Assembly: GCA_019239915.1 (NCBI GenBank)
Contig: JAFAZF010000011.1
Span: forward strand, 62,001 to 126,000
DNA length: 64,000 bases
From: Sphingomonadaceae bacterium
Lineage (GTDB): Bacteria > Pseudomonadota > Alphaproteobacteria > Sphingomonadales > Sphingomonadaceae
Reading direction: 5' to 3'
The notes under the pieces: generated by a model
Databases searched by the model: none
Seen by the model: the letters and a program-made list of their open reading frames with translations, nothing else
What the model was told of the DNA's origin: nothing
Position numbers and translations under genes: made by a program
In this document: in pieces, positions 15,933 through 26,488 of the stretch
Numbering within the stretch: position 1 is the first letter of the stretch
How the letters are laid out: each line of letters begins with the position of its first letter

Positions 15933-16934
15933 GTGTTGATCGCGTCCCGTTTCCGTTCGGTCGGCTGGGTCTTCGCCTGCGCGCTCGCCGCGCTGGCCTG
16001 TTATCTCGTCTCGCTGCGCGTCGCTGCCAAGCGCGCGCAGCTTGATGGGATGGACGCGAGTATTATCGCGGCCAAGGAGGACATCGGCCGGCTCCAAACC
16101 GAGCTCGGTACGCGCAGCCGCCTCGTTCAGCTCGAGCGCTGGAATGCGGACGTGCTGTCGCTGCAGGCGCCGCAGGCGCAGCAATATGTCAACAACCCCG
16201 TCCAGCTCGCGAGCTTCGCGGCGCCGCCGCCCCCGCCTGTGCTGGCACCCGTTCTGGCGCCCACCGCGCCGCCGCAGGTCGAGCAGGCGGCGGCCGTCAC
16301 ACCGACGCCCGAACCCAAGATGATCGCAACGAGCTACAGTTCGGCGCCCGCCGTCGCCGCTGCCGCCGCGAGCGCGGCCGTTGTGACGAAGCCGGCCGCG
16401 AAAAAGGCCGAAAGCGCCGATGCCGCGCCCGCGAAGAAGCCCGCGGCAAAGAAGCCGATTGCCAAGGAGACGCTGGCGGACGCGGCGCCAGCGAAGAAGA
16501 AAGCGCGGAGCGACGCGAAGAAGGACGTCGGGCTCGCGTCCGCCGCACTCGCCAAGGCCAAGGCGAAGCTTGCCAAGACCGAGCTCGCGAGAGCCGATGT
16601 CAAGAAGAAGCCGGCGCACAAGACGACCGAGCTCGCCTCCGCGTCCGACAGGGCGAAGAAGGCCAAGGCGGCCAAGTCCCCGTCGGGGAGCGGGACGCGT
16701 CTCGCATCGGCCGACAAGAAGAAGGCCGGCAAATCCTCGGATACGGTGAAGCTCGCGTCCGCCACCAAGAAGAAGGGCGAGGAGCAGGCGACGCTGCGCC
16801 ACACCGCCATCGTCAAGGTCGGCCACGACAAGTTCGGCGACGCGCAGAAGGTGGCGCTGCTCGACGATCATGCGCTCGGCTCGATCGAGCGCGCTGCCCA
16901 CGCCGAATCGATGAGCAAGAAAAACCGTCCGTGA
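15933..16934 (+). CDS. ftsL: FtsL-position division protein with long Lys/Ala-rich tail
   Basis: Occupies the ftsL slot between rsmH and ftsI. The first 80 residues look like FtsL: short cytoplasmic end, one membrane helix (about 11-30), then a coiled-coil-like stretch (LDGMDASIIAAKEDIGRLQT and onward). After that come a proline-rich patch (PPPPPVLAPVLAP) and about 200 residues of Lys/Ala repeats such as AAPAKKPAAKK, resembling histone H1 tails. The total is 333 aa, against about 90-120 for typical FtsL. GAGGAG 9 bases before the GTG supports this start. The 4-base overlap with ftsI argues for a real in-frame gene. FtsL normally joins FtsB and FtsQ and activates FtsWI. Confidence 0.75.
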   Translation: MLIASRFRSVGWVFACALAALACYLVSLRVAAKRAQLDGMDASIIAAKEDIGRLQTELGTRSRLVQLERWNADVLSLQAPQAQQYVNNPVQLASFAAPPPPPVLAPVLAPTAPPQVEQAAAVTPTPEPKMIATSYSSAPAVAAAAASAAVVTKPAAKKAESADAAPAKKPAAKKPIAKETLADAAPAKKKARSDAKKDVGLASAALAKAKAKLAKTELARADVKKKPAHKTTELASASDRAKKAKAAKSPSGSGTRLASADKKKAGKSSDTVKLASATKKKGEEQATLRHTAIVKVGHDKFGDAQKVALLDDHALGSIERAAHAESMSKKNRP

Positions 16935-18724
16935 ACGCCCATACCGCCATAGCCGGAAGCGGGCTCGCCGCCCGCCCAGAACGCGTCAGGCTCGCGGGCC
17001 AGCGCCAGCAGTCGGTCGCGCTCGCGCACAACCGGCTGATGGTGATGATGCTGATCTTCCTCGGCGTCATAGCGCTGATCGCCGGGCGGCTCTTCTATCT
17101 AGCGATCTTCGGCGGCAACGGCGGCGCGATCAGCGCGCAGGACATCCTGCTGCCGCCGCGCGCCGACATTACCGATCGCAACGGCATCCCGCTCGCGCGC
17201 ACGATCGACATGTGGACGATCGGCATCCATCCCGATCAGCTCGTCAACCGCCCGCAGGAGGTCGCCGCCAAGCTCGCCGAGCTGCTCCCCGAGCGCAGCT
17301 ATGACGAGTATCTCGCGATCCTGAAGTCCAAGCGGAAATTCTTCTACCTGCGCCGGCGCGCGATGCCCGATCTCGTCGTCAAGGTGAACGCGATCGGCGA
17401 GCCGGCGATCGAGCTCGATCGCGAACCGCAGCGCGTCTACCCGCAGGCGACGCTTGCCGGCCCGGTACTCGGCTGGACCAATGTCGACGGCCATGGCGGC
17501 TTCGGCATGGAGAAGGTGCTCGACAAACGCCTCATCGATCCGGCGCTGCGTGGCAAGCCGGTCTCGCTCTCGATCGACAGCCGGGTGCAGGCCGCGCTCG
17601 AGCAGGAGCTCGGCGCCGCGAAGGACAAGTTCACCGCCGCAGCGGCGAGTGGGCTGGTGATGGACGTGCGCACCGGCGAGGTGATCGCGATGACGTCGCT
17701 GCCCGCGTTCAACCCGAACAATCCGGGCGCGACGCCGGTCGACAATCTCAAGAACAACATCACCCAATCGGTCTACGAGCTGGGCTCGACCTTCAAGATG
17801 ATCACCATCGCCAACGCCATGCAGAGCGGCGTGGTGACCAACATGGCGCAGAAGTACGACGCCACCGCGCCGCTCCATGTCGGCCGCTTCACGATCCACG
17901 ACGAGGAACCCGCGGGCCGCTGGCTGAACATCCCCGAGATGATCACCAAATCGTCGAACATCGTCACCGCGAGGATCGCCGACGAGCTCGGCGAGGCGCG
18001 CGAGGTCGCGATGTTCCGCAAGCTCGGCATGGACAAGGCGCCCGAGATCGAGCTCACCGCCAAGGCGCGGCCGCTGTGGCCGGCCTATTGGGGGCGCTCG
18101 ACGGTGATGACCGTCGGCTTCGGCCACGGCATCGCGGTGACGCCGCTCAACCTCGCGCTTGCCTATTGCGCGCTGGTCAACGGAGGCGTCTATCGCCCCG
18201 CGACGCTGCTCAAGCGCGGCCCCGAGAACCCGCTGCCCGCCGGCCGCCGCGTCATCTCGGAGACGACGAGCGCGCGCGTCCGCCAGCTCATGCGGCTGGT
18301 CGTGATGCCGATCGCGGACGGCACCGGCAAGAAGGCCGAGGTTCCCGGCTTCCGCCTCGGCGGCAAGACCGGCACGGCCGAGAAGGCGCAGGGCGGCGGC
18401 TACAACAAGAAGCTCAACGTCTCTACCTTCGCGGGCGCCTTCCCGATGGACAACCCGCACTACCTCGTGATGATGACGCTCGACGGCCCGCACGCCACCG
18501 CCGACACCTATGGCTGGACGACGGCGGCCTGGGTGGTCGGCCCGGCGATCGGCAGGATGGTCGCGCGGATCGGTCCCTTGCTCGGCGTCTACCCCGATCT
18601 GCACAAAGATGTGGATGAAAGCGATCTTCTGCCGCTGATCTGGCACGCACCGGTTGACCGCAAAGCGGCACGGACGACAGATGTCCAGGCCGGCGCGGCG
18701 GCGGCGCGAAAGGACCGGGACTGA
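16931..18724 (+). CDS. ftsI: FtsI (PBP3), septal peptidoglycan transpeptidase
   Basis: Cross-links septal peptidoglycan with FtsW. The protein is 597 aa with one membrane helix (about residues 36-60), a dimerisation region, and a transpeptidase domain. The domain has all three penicillin-binding motifs: S286-T-F-K289 (active-site Ser286), S341-S-N343 and K479-T-G-T482. The start is a GTG overlapping ftsL. GFGHGIAVTPLNLALAYCAL is conserved in class B PBPs. The stop is 3 bases before murE. Confidence 0.96.
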   Translation: MNAHTAIAGSGLAARPERVRLAGQRQQSVALAHNRLMVMMLIFLGVIALIAGRLFYLAIFGGNGGAISAQDILLPPRADITDRNGIPLARTIDMWTIGIHPDQLVNRPQEVAAKLAELLPERSYDEYLAILKSKRKFFYLRRRAMPDLVVKVNAIGEPAIELDREPQRVYPQATLAGPVLGWTNVDGHGGFGMEKVLDKRLIDPALRGKPVSLSIDSRVQAALEQELGAAKDKFTAAAASGLVMDVRTGEVIAMTSLPAFNPNNPGATPVDNLKNNITQSVYELGSTFKMITIANAMQSGVVTNMAQKYDATAPLHVGRFTIHDEEPAGRWLNIPEMITKSSNIVTARIADELGEAREVAMFRKLGMDKAPEIELTAKARPLWPAYWGRSTVMTVGFGHGIAVTPLNLALAYCALVNGGVYRPATLLKRGPENPLPAGRRVISETTSARVRQLMRLVVMPIADGTGKKAEVPGFRLGGKTGTAEKAQGGGYNKKLNVSTFAGAFPMDNPHYLVMMTLDGPHATADTYGWTTAAWVVGPAIGRMVARIGPLLGVYPDLHKDVDESDLLPLIWHAPVDRKAARTTDVQAGAAAARKDRD

Positions 18725-18727
18725 CAG

Positions 18728-20143
18728 GTGAAGCTCGGCGCGCTCATCGGAACAAGTGACGAGACGAGCGTGACCGGGTTCGCGATCGACCATCGCAAGG
18801 TCGCGCCGGGCACAGTGTTCGGCGCGTTCCCGGGCGCACGGTTCAACGGCGAGGACTTCATCGCGCCGGCGATCGCGGCAGGTGCGGTGGCGGTCGTCGC
18901 GCGGCCCGAGGCGGATGTCGCCGGCGTCGTCCACGTCACCGACGGCGAGCCACGGCGCGCCTTCGCCCGCATGGCGGCGAAGTTCTTCGCGCCGTTCCCG
19001 GAGACGGTCGTCGCCGTCACCGGCACCAACGGCAAGACCTCGACCGTCGAGCTCACCCGCCAGCTATGGCGGATGGCGGGGCATCATGCCGCCTCGATCG
19101 GCACGCTCGGCGTGACGACGGCGGACGATCAGGTGAGCACCGGACTGACGACGCCCGACATCGTCACCTTCCTCGCAAACGTGGCCGGGCTGCGGCGCGA
19201 GGGGGTGAGCCATGTCGCGTTCGAGGCGTCGAGCCACGGACTCTCGCAGTTCCGCACCGAGGGGCTGCCCGTGAAGGCGGCGGCGTTCACCAATCTCAGC
19301 CGCGATCATCTCGATTATCACGGCACGATGGAGGCCTATCTCTAGGCCAAGCTGCGGCTGTTCACCGAGGTCGTCGATCGCGACGGTACCGCGGTGGTGT
19401 GGGCCGACGACAAGGCGAGCCCGAGGGTAATCGAGCTCGCACGCGAGCGCGGCCTTTCGATCATCGACGTCGGCACGCGCAGGGAGGCGCTGAGACTTGT
19501 CGATCGCGAGGCGACGCAGCTCGGCCAGACGCTCAAGCTTCAGTATGGTGGCGTTGCTTATACCGTGAAACTGCCGCTGATCGGCGCCTATCAGGCCGCG
19601 AACGCGCTCGTCGCGGCGGGTCTCGCGATCGCGACCGGCGGCGAACCCGCGCAGGTGTTCGCGCATCTGGCAAGGGTCCAGCCGGTGCGTGGTCGGCTCG
19701 AGCGCGCCGCGATCAGCCGCGCCGGCGCGCCGATCTACGTCGATTATGCCCACACGCCCGACGGGCTCGAGGCGGCGATCGCGGCGCTCAAGCCGCATGC
19801 CAAAGGGCGGCTGCTCGTCGTGTTCGGCGCCGGCGGCGATCGCGACAAGGGCAAGCGGCCCGAAATGGGTGCGGTCGCGGCGCGGATGGCCGATCGCGTC
19901 ATCGTCACCGACGACAATCCGCGCACCGAGGACGCCGCCGCGATCCGCCGCGAGGTGCTCGCCGGCGCGCCCGGCGCGATCGAGATCGGCGGGCGGCGCG
20001 AAGCGATCGCCGCCGGCATCGAGGAGGCGGGCGGCGACGACATCGTGCTCGTCGCCGGCAAGGGCCACGAGCAGGGCCAGATCGTCGGCGACATCGTGCT
20101 GCCGTTCGACGACGTCGCCGTGGCGCAAGAGTGCGCGGCGTGA
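18728..20143 (+). pseudogene. murE: MurE (UDP-MurNAc-tripeptide synthetase) reading frame interrupted by an in-frame amber codon
   Basis: MurE adds meso-diaminopimelate to UDP-MurNAc-L-Ala-D-Glu in the cytoplasm. The full frame is 472 codons. The ATP loop GTNGKTS (residues 99-105) lies in the first part. The second part has the DAP-specific DNPRTED motif and a GKGHEQGQ end. Codon 206 is TAG at 19343-19345, inside a well-conserved stretch reading YHGTMEAYL*AKLRLF, and the same frame continues intact on both sides. The two open parts are 18728-19345 and 19346-20143 (next GTG at 19394). The break is in the catalytic domain, so neither half should work alone. Since murE is essential and no second copy is visible here, a sequencing error, readthrough, a suppressor tRNA or a second copy elsewhere must be considered. 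GTG start. Confidence 0.9.
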
Positions 20144-20156
20144 GGGGTCTCTCCTT

Positions 20157-20244
20157 GGTACGTCTCTCGACTACGCTCGGGACGAACGGTGTCTTGCTGA
20201 ATCCTCAGATTCCGTTCGTCCCGAGCGTAGTCGAGGGACGTGCG
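20157..20244. repeat. Palindromic intergenic repeat, family A (copy 3), nearly perfect
   Basis: Two 33-base arms (20157-20189 and 20212-20244) are almost exact reverse complements, with core TCGACTACGCTCGGGACGAA and a 22-base spacer. It separates murE from murF, which are usually adjacent or overlapping. It is the best-preserved copy in the window. Confidence 0.93.
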
Positions 20245-20258
20245 ACCGGAAGCGCGGC

Positions 20259-21644
20259 ATGACCGCGCTCTGGACATCATCCGAGATTGCCGAGGCGACG
20301 GGCGGGAACGCCTCGGCAGAGTTCCGTGCAAGTAGCGTTGCGTATGATTCCCGCGAGATCGGCCCTGGCGACCTGTTCGTCGCGCTGAAGGGCGAGAGTA
20401 CCGATGGCCACCGCTTCGTCGACGGCGCGTTTGCCGCCGGCGCGGCGGGGGCCATCACCTCCATTCCCGTCGACCATCCGCATGTGCTGGTCGGTGATAC
20501 CGCCGCCGCGCTCGATGCGCTCGGCCGCGCCGGCCGCGCGCGGACGCAGGCGAAGATCATCGGCGTCACCGGCTCGGTCGGCAAGACCGGCACCAAGGAG
20601 GCGCTGTGGGCGGCGCTCGATCGCGCCGCACCTGGCCGCGCGCACCGCTCGGTCAAGAGCTACAACAATCATGTCGGCGTGCCGCTCAGCCTCGCGCGGA
20701 TGCCCGCCGCGACGCGCTTCGGCGTATTCGAGATGGGCATGAACCATGCCGGCGAGCTCGACGCGCTGACGAAGCTCGTCCGCCCGCATGTCGCGATCGT
20801 CACCGCGATCGCGCCGGCGCATTCGGCCTTCTTCTCGGGCGAGGAGGCGATCGCCGACGCCAAGGGCGAGATCTTCCGCGGCCTCGAACCCGGCGGCACC
20901 GCGATCGTGCCGTGCGACAGCCCGCATCGCGATCGGCTGATCGCCGCCGCCAAGCCCTATGCCAGCCGGATCTGGACGTTCGGGCGCGGGCAGGGCGCCG
21001 ACGTTCGCGCTGTCGAGGCGATGCCGACCGCCAACGGCACGCTGATCTCGGCGGTGCTGCCGGAGGCGGAGCTGACGTTCACGCTGGCATTGCCCGGTGC
21101 GCACTGGGTCTCGAACGCGCTCGCCGTGATCGCGGCGGTCGAGGCGGCGGGCGGCGATCTCGCGGCGGCTGGCCTCGCGCTTTCGGAGATCGAGGGACTG
21201 GCGGGGCGCGGCCGGCGCATCCGCGTCCCGCTCGAGGACGGCGAGGCGCTGATCGTCGACGAAAGCTACAACGCCAACCCGGCCTCGATGGCGGCGACGA
21301 TCGCCTTGCTCGGGCAGGAGAAAGCCGTGCGGCGGCTCGTGCTGCTTGGCGAGATGCGGGAGCTGGGGGAGGGCTCGCGCGGCTATCACGCGGCACTCGC
21401 CGGTCCGCTCGAATCGGCCAACGTGGATTATGCACTGCTCGTCGGCGAGGAGATGAAATCGCTCGGCCAAGCGCTTGAAGGCCGCATTGATTTCGATCAT
21501 GCGCCCGACGCTGCAGCCGCGAAAGACGTGATGGCGAAGATGCTTCGCCCGGGGGACGCGCTGCTCATCAAGGGATCCAACGCCATCGGGCTCTCGCGCG
21601 TGGTGGAGGCGTTGTCGCGCGGGACGGTGGCATGCTCTATCTGA
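20259..21644 (+). CDS. murF: MurF, UDP-MurNAc-tripeptide:D-Ala-D-Ala ligase
   Basis: Adds D-alanyl-D-alanine to complete the murein pentapeptide precursor. The protein is 461 aa from ATG 20259. The N-terminal domain contains [20 protein letters not shown], then the ATP loop [11 protein letters not shown] (about residues 106-116) and [10 protein letters not shown]. The C-terminal domain includes [18 protein letters not shown]. The start lies 14 bases after the family A repeat. The end overlaps mraY by 13 bases. Confidence 0.95.
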   Translation: MTALWTSSEIAEATGGNASAEFRASSVAYDSREIGPGDLFVALKGESTDGHRFVDGAFAAGAAGAITSIPVDHPHVLVGDTAAALDALGRAGRARTQAKIIGVTGSVGKTGTKEALWAALDRAAPGRAHRSVKSYNNHVGVPLSLARMPAATRFGVFEMGMNHAGELDALTKLVRPHVAIVTAIAPAHSAFFSGEEAIADAKGEIFRGLEPGGTAIVPCDSPHRDRLIAAAKPYASRIWTFGRGQGADVRAVEAMPTANGTLISAVLPEAELTFTLALPGAHWVSNALAVIAAVEAAGGDLAAAGLALSEIEGLAGRGRRIRVPLEDGEALIVDESYNANPASMAATIALLGQEKAVRRLVLLGEMRELGEGSRGYHAALAGPLESANVDYALLVGEEMKSLGQALEGRIDFDHAPDAAAAKDVMAKMLRPGDALLIKGSNAIGLSRVVEALSRGTVACSI

Positions 21645-22705
21645 TCGCCGAGCAGCTCGGCTTTCCGCATCTTCTCAACCTCGTCCGCTACATCACGTTC
21701 CGCGCGGGCGCCGCCGCGATCACCGCGCTGCTGATCGGGCTGGTGATCGGGCCGCGTTTCATCGGCTGGCTGCGCGTGCGCCAGGGCAAGGGCCAGCCGA
21801 TCCGCTCCGACGGCCCGCAGACGCACCTCGCCAAGCGCGGAACGCCGACAATGGGCGGGCTGATGATCCTCGCCGCGCTCGCGCTTTCGATGCTGATCTG
21901 GATGGATCTCACCAGCCGCTTCACCTGGGCGGTGCTGGGGGTGACGATCGGCTTCGGCCTGATCGGGTTCATGGACGATTATGACAAGGTCAAGAAGCGC
22001 AGCCACAAGGGCGCTTCGGCCAAGCTCAGGCTGGTGCTTGAATTCGGCATCGCAGGCGCGGCGAGCTGGCTGATCGTTCAGGCGGCCGGCACGCATCTCT
22101 ACGTGCCCTTCTACAATGGTGCGGTGATCGATCTGACCTATTGGGGCTATATCCCGTTCGCGGCGTTCACGATCGTCGCGTTCGGCAATGCGGTGAACCT
22201 CACCGACGGGCTCGACGGGCTCGCGACGATGCCGGTCGTCATCGCCTGCCTCGCTTTCTTCGTGATCGCCTATCTCGTCGGCAACCTGAAGTTCGCAACC
22301 TATCTCGGCATCCCGCACGTGCCGGGAGCGGGCAATCTCACTATCGTGTGCGCCGGCATCATCGGTGCCTGCCTCGCCTTCCTCTGGTTCAACGCGCCGC
22401 CCGCCGCCGTCTTCATGGGCGATACCGGAAGCCTCGCGCTCGGCGGCGCGCTCGGCGCGATCGCGGTCGCGACGCACCACGAAATCGTGCTCGGCATCGT
22501 CGGCGGGTTGTTCGTGATGGAAGCGCTCAGCGTCATCATCCAGGTGTTCTTCTACAAGCGCACAGGCAAGCGCGTCTTCAAGATGGCGCCGATCCATCAT
22601 CATTTCGAGCAGCTCGGCTGGAGCGAGCCGACGGTTGTGATCCGCTTCTGGATCATCGCCTTCATCCTCGCGCTCGCCGGGCTCGCGACGCTGAAGCTCA
22701 GATGA
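21632..22705 (+). CDS. mraY: MraY, phospho-MurNAc-pentapeptide translocase
   Basis: Transfers phospho-MurNAc-pentapeptide to undecaprenyl phosphate, making lipid I at the membrane. The protein is 357 aa with about ten membrane helices. Conserved segments are [21 protein letters not shown] (Asp-rich catalytic loop), [13 protein letters not shown], and [11 protein letters not shown] with the HHH motif. The ATG lies within the end of murF and the stop overlaps murD by 4 bases. Confidence 0.97.
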   Translation: MLYLIAEQLGFPHLLNLVRYITFRAGAAAITALLIGLVIGPRFIGWLRVRQGKGQPIRSDGPQTHLAKRGTPTMGGLMILAALALSMLIWMDLTSRFTWAVLGVTIGFGLIGFMDDYDKVKKRSHKGASAKLRLVLEFGIAGAASWLIVQAAGTHLYVPFYNGAVIDLTYWGYIPFAAFTIVAFGNAVNLTDGLDGLATMPVVIACLAFFVIAYLVGNLKFATYLGIPHVPGAGNLTIVCAGIIGACLAFLWFNAPPAAVFMGDTGSLALGGALGAIAVATHHEIVLGIVGGLFVMEALSVIIQVFFYKRTGKRVFKMAPIHHHFEQLGWSEPTVVIRFWIIAFILALAGLATLKLR

Positions 22706-24087
22706 TCACCAGCCGTGCCTTCGCGGGGAAGCGGTACGCCGTGCTGGGGCTCGCGCGCTCGGGCGCGGCGACGGTGCGCGCGCTCGCGGCGAGCGATGCC
22801 AAGGTGGTGGCATGGGATAGCGATGCCGCCAAGCGCGAAGCGCTGGCCGAACTCGCGCCAATGAAGGATCCGCTGGAGATCAATCTCAAGGGGTTCGACG
22901 GCGTCGTCGTGTCGCCGGGCGTGCCGCTCAACACGCATCCGATCGCGAAGAAAGCGGCGGATGCCGGCGTGCCGGTGATCGGCGATGTCGAGCTGTTCGC
23001 GCAGGCGCGGCCCGATCTGCCCGCGCACAAGGTCGTCGGCATCACCGGCACCAACGGCAAATCGACCACCACCGCGCTCATCCACCACATGCTCGCGACC
23101 GCCGGCTATCCCACCACGCTCGGCGGCAATATCGGCTTGCCGATCCTCGGTCAGGATCCGCTGGCGCCGAACGCGAAGGGCGAAGGCGTCTACGTGCTCG
23201 AGCTCTCGAGCTTTCAGATCGATCTCACCCGCACGCTCGATTGCGACGTCGCGGTGCTGACCAACATCACGCCCGATCATCTCGATCGCTACGCCAGCTT
23301 CGCGGACTATGCCCGTTCCAAGGCGCGGCTGTTCTTCATGCAGACGCAGGATGGCACCGCGGTGATCGCCACGGACGACGAGCCGACGCGGCGGATCGCG
23401 AAGGCATTGCGCGAAGGCATCCGGCCCGCGCAGACCTCGCAGGCGGCAGTGACGGCGGCGGCCGGCATGCCCGGCGGCGCGGTGCTCGGCTCGGCCGGGA
23501 ATCCCGAGGTGGTCGAGGCCTCGTCGGCGGCGCTGCTGCAGTATCAGCACAACTGGCCCACGCTGCAGGGGCCGCACAATGCGCAGAATGTCGCCTGTGC
23601 CGTCGTAACCGCGCGCGCGCTCGGGCTGAGCGACGACGAGATCCGCACCGGCGTGCGCAGCTATCCCGGCCTGCCGCACCGCATGGAGCGCGTCGCCGAG
23701 AAGCGGGGCGTGCTCTATGTCAACGACAGCAAGGCAACCAACGCGACCGCGACCGCGCCAGCGCTCGGCGCCTACAAGGCAATCCACTGGATCCTCGGCG
23801 GCATCGCCAAGACCGACGATCTCGATGCCTGCGCGCCTTATTATGATCACGTCCTCGCCGGCTATACGATCGGCCAGGCCGGCCCGATGTTCGCGGGGCT
23901 GCTGCGCGCGGCGGGCAAACCCGTCACCGAGAGCGGCACGCTCGATCGGGCGGTGCGCGACGCGGCGGCGGCGGCGAAGCCCGGCGAGGTGGTGATGCTG
24001 TCGCCGGCCTGCGCCAGCTTCGATCAGTTCAGCGATTACGAGGCGCGGGGGCGGGCATTCCGCGAAGCGGTGGAGGAACTGGCGTGA
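22702..24087 (+). CDS. murD: MurD, UDP-MurNAc-L-Ala:D-Glu ligase
   Basis: Adds D-glutamate to UDP-MurNAc-L-Ala. The protein is 461 aa from ATG 22702 (ATGA overlap with mraY). The N-terminal Rossmann-like part reads [17 protein letters not shown]. The ATP loop is [19 protein letters not shown] (about residues 113-131), followed by LELSSFQID and [10 protein letters not shown]. The C-terminal domain has [13 protein letters not shown] and [11 protein letters not shown], hallmarks of MurD. The end overlaps ftsW. Confidence 0.96.
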   Translation: MITSRAFAGKRYAVLGLARSGAATVRALAASDAKVVAWDSDAAKREALAELAPMKDPLEINLKGFDGVVVSPGVPLNTHPIAKKAADAGVPVIGDVELFAQARPDLPAHKVVGITGTNGKSTTTALIHHMLATAGYPTTLGGNIGLPILGQDPLAPNAKGEGVYVLELSSFQIDLTRTLDCDVAVLTNITPDHLDRYASFADYARSKARLFFMQTQDGTAVIATDDEPTRRIAKALREGIRPAQTSQAAVTAAAGMPGGAVLGSAGNPEVVEASSAALLQYQHNWPTLQGPHNAQNVACAVVTARALGLSDDEIRTGVRSYPGLPHRMERVAEKRGVLYVNDSKATNATATAPALGAYKAIHWILGGIAKTDDLDACAPYYDHVLAGYTIGQAGPMFAGLLRAAGKPVTESGTLDRAVRDAAAAAKPGEVVMLSPACASFDQFSDYEARGRAFREAVEELA

Positions 24088-25310
24088 ACGGCACGGGGGC
24101 ATCGGCCGCGATCGGGGCGGCGCGCGCGCGGGCGCGGCGCAAGGCGCAGGATCGGTTCGGGCGCGGCGACCGCTCGGCGGTCGGCCGCTGGTTCTGGGAG
24201 ATCGACCGGGTGCTGCTGCTGCTCGTCTCGGTGCTGATCGGCATCGGGCTGGTCGCGGTGGCCGCCGCATCGCCGGCCGCAGGCGTGCGCTATTCGGACG
24301 GCGCGGTGGTCGTGCCGCCGCTCTATTATTTCTACCGCCAGTGCATCTGGCTCGCGCTCGGCATCCCGGTGATGGTCGCCGTCTCGATGCTGCCCAAGGA
24401 TATCGCGCGGCGCTTCTGCCTCGGCGGCGCGGCGTTCTTCACCGTCATGCTGGCAGCGGTGCCCTTGATCGGCAACACCGTGAACGGCGCGCGGCGCTGG
24501 ATCGGCGTCGGCCCGCTGCAGATGCAGCCTTCGGAATTCCTGAAGCCGCTGTTCGTGGTCTCGATCGCGTGGCTGCTCTCGTTGCGCCAGCAGGACAAGT
24601 CGCTGCCGGTGATCCCGCTTTCGGGGTTGCTTACCGGCCTCGTTGCGCTGCTGCTCATGAAGCAGCCCGATTTCGGGCAGAGCGTGATCTTCCTGATCAT
24701 GTGGATGGCGCTGCTGCTGCTCTCGGGCGTCTCGGCCAAGCTGATCGGCGGGCTGTGCGGCGGCGGCGTGGGTGTCGTCGTGCTCGCCTATCTCTTCTAT
24801 CCCGTGGCGACGACGCGTATCGACAACTTCATCTACGGGCAGGGCGATACCTATCAGGTCGATAGTGCGCACCGCACGCTCGTCCATGGCGGGCTCTTCG
24901 GCATGGGGCCGGGCGGCGGCACCGCCAAGTTCCACCTGCCCGAGCCGCATACCGATTATATCTTCTCGGTGATTGGCGAAGAGTTCGGGCTGATCGCCTG
25001 CCTGGCGATCGCGCTGATCTTCGCCGCGATCGTGGTGCGCGTGCTGATCAAGCTGCTCGACGAGGAGGATCCGTTCACGCTGCTGGCGAGCGCCGGACTG
25101 GTCACTCAGTTCGGCGCGCAGGCGGTGATCAACATGTGCGTCAACCTGCAGCTCGCGCCCTCCAAGGGCATGACGCTGCCGTTCATCTCCTATGGCGGGT
25201 CGTCGATGGTGGCATTGTCGGTCGGCTTCGGGCTGCTGCTGGCGTTCACGCGCCGAAACCCGTATCTCTCGCGCTCCCCCTATGTGGTCAAATGGAGCAC
25301 GCGCGCGTGA
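24084..25310 (+). CDS. ftsW: FtsW, septal SEDS glycosyltransferase
   Basis: Polymerises lipid II at the septum as partner of FtsI. The protein is 408 aa with a GTG start overlapping murD. It has a basic Arg-rich N-terminus, then about ten membrane helices. SEDS-family segments include NGARRWIGVGPLQMQPSEFLK, GQGDTYQVDSAHRTLVHGG and PFISYGGSSMVALSVGFGLLL. The end overlaps murG by 4 bases. Confidence 0.96.
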   Translation: MNGTGASAAIGAARARARRKAQDRFGRGDRSAVGRWFWEIDRVLLLLVSVLIGIGLVAVAAASPAAGVRYSDGAVVVPPLYYFYRQCIWLALGIPVMVAVSMLPKDIARRFCLGGAAFFTVMLAAVPLIGNTVNGARRWIGVGPLQMQPSEFLKPLFVVSIAWLLSLRQQDKSLPVIPLSGLLTGLVALLLMKQPDFGQSVIFLIMWMALLLLSGVSAKLIGGLCGGGVGVVVLAYLFYPVATTRIDNFIYGQGDTYQVDSAHRTLVHGGLFGMGPGGGTAKFHLPEPHTDYIFSVIGEEFGLIACLAIALIFAAIVVRVLIKLLDEEDPFTLLASAGLVTQFGAQAVINMCVNLQLAPSKGMTLPFISYGGSSMVALSVGFGLLLAFTRRNPYLSRSPYVVKWSTRA

Positions 25311-26488
25311 GCGGCAGCGATTCATCCTCGATTCAAGGCCGGACTTCGGGCGCGAAACGTCACTTCGTGCTCGCGGCCGGCGGCACCGGCGGCCATATGA
25401 TCCCGGCGCATGCGCTCGCCGCGGAACTCGGGCGCCGCGGCCATTTCGTGTCGCTGATCACCGACGCGCGCGGCGCCACCATTCCGGGGCTGTTCGAGGG
25501 CGTTGACAGCCATGTCCTGCCCGCCGGCCGGCTCGGTGGCGGGCCGCTCGGTTGGGTGCGTGCCGGGCGTGCGATCCTCGATGGGCGCGCGCGGGCCAAG
25601 GCGCTCTATCGGCAGCACAAGCCGGCGGGGGTAATCGGCTTCGGCGGCTATCCGGCGCTGCCGGCGCTGCTCGCCGCGCTGTCGATGAAGGTGCCGACCG
25701 CGATCCACGAACAGAACGCGGTGCTCGGCCGCGTCAACCGGCTGATGGCGCCGTGGGTGAAGGTGATCGCGACGGGCTATCCGCAGGTCGAGCGGTTGCC
25801 GGCGAATGCGCGCGACAAAGCCGCGATGGTCGGCAATCCGGTACGCGCGGAGGTGCTCGCGCTGCGCGATCAGCCTTTCCCGCCGCTGACGCAGGAGGGC
25901 GTGTTCCGCCTGCTCGTGACGGGCGGCAGCCAGGGCGCCTCGATCCTCTCCGAGATCGTGCCCGACGGGCTCGCGATGCTGCCGCCGCACTTCAAGGCGC
26001 GCCTGCAGGTGACGCAGCAATGCCGGCCGGAGGATATCGACGAGGTTCGCCAGCGCTATGCGCGGCTCGGCATCCCCGCCGATTGCGCGACCTATCTGCC
26101 CGATCTGCCCGATCGGCTCGGCTGGTCGCATCTCTTCATCGGCCGCGCCGGCGCCTCGACGATCGCCGAGCTCACCGCCGCCGGCCGGCCCGCGATCCTG
26201 ATCCCGCTGCCGTCCGCCACCGACGACCACCAGACCGCGAACGCACGCGCGATGGCGAAGGGCGGTGGCGCGCGGATGATCGCGCAGGCGAAGTTCACCG
26301 CCGTTGAGCTTGCCAAGCAGATGCAGAAGATGGCGCTCGAGCCCGGCGCGCTCGAGAATGCGGCGAACCGCGCGAAGGCGGCCGGGCTGCCCAACGCGAC
26401 GACCGATCTTGCCGACCTCGTCGAGGGGCTGGGGGGCGTGAAGCGCGGTGCGGCGCCTGCGGCGGCCAGAGAGAAGGTGTTGGCATGA
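25307..26488 (+). CDS. murG: MurG, lipid II-forming GlcNAc transferase
   Basis: Adds GlcNAc to lipid I on the inner face of the membrane. The protein is 393 aa from GTG 25307. After a Ser-rich leader of about 15 residues comes the GT-B signature [17 protein letters not shown] (about residues 22-38), then [13 protein letters not shown] and [13 protein letters not shown]. The donor-site segment [24 protein letters not shown] is intact. The stop overlaps an ATG (ATGA at 26485) that opens a 52-codon frame across the following repeat to murC. Confidence 0.96.
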   Translation: MSGSDSSSIQGRTSGAKRHFVLAAGGTGGHMIPAHALAAELGRRGHFVSLITDARGATIPGLFEGVDSHVLPAGRLGGGPLGWVRAGRAILDGRARAKALYRQHKPAGVIGFGGYPALPALLAALSMKVPTAIHEQNAVLGRVNRLMAPWVKVIATGYPQVERLPANARDKAAMVGNPVRAEVLALRDQPFPPLTQEGVFRLLVTGGSQGASILSEIVPDGLAMLPPHFKARLQVTQQCRPEDIDEVRQRYARLGIPADCATYLPDLPDRLGWSHLFIGRAGASTIAELTAAGRPAILIPLPSATDDHQTANARAMAKGGGARMIAQAKFTAVELAKQMQKMALEPGALENAANRAKAAGLPNATTDLADLVEGLGGVKRGAAPAAAREKVLA

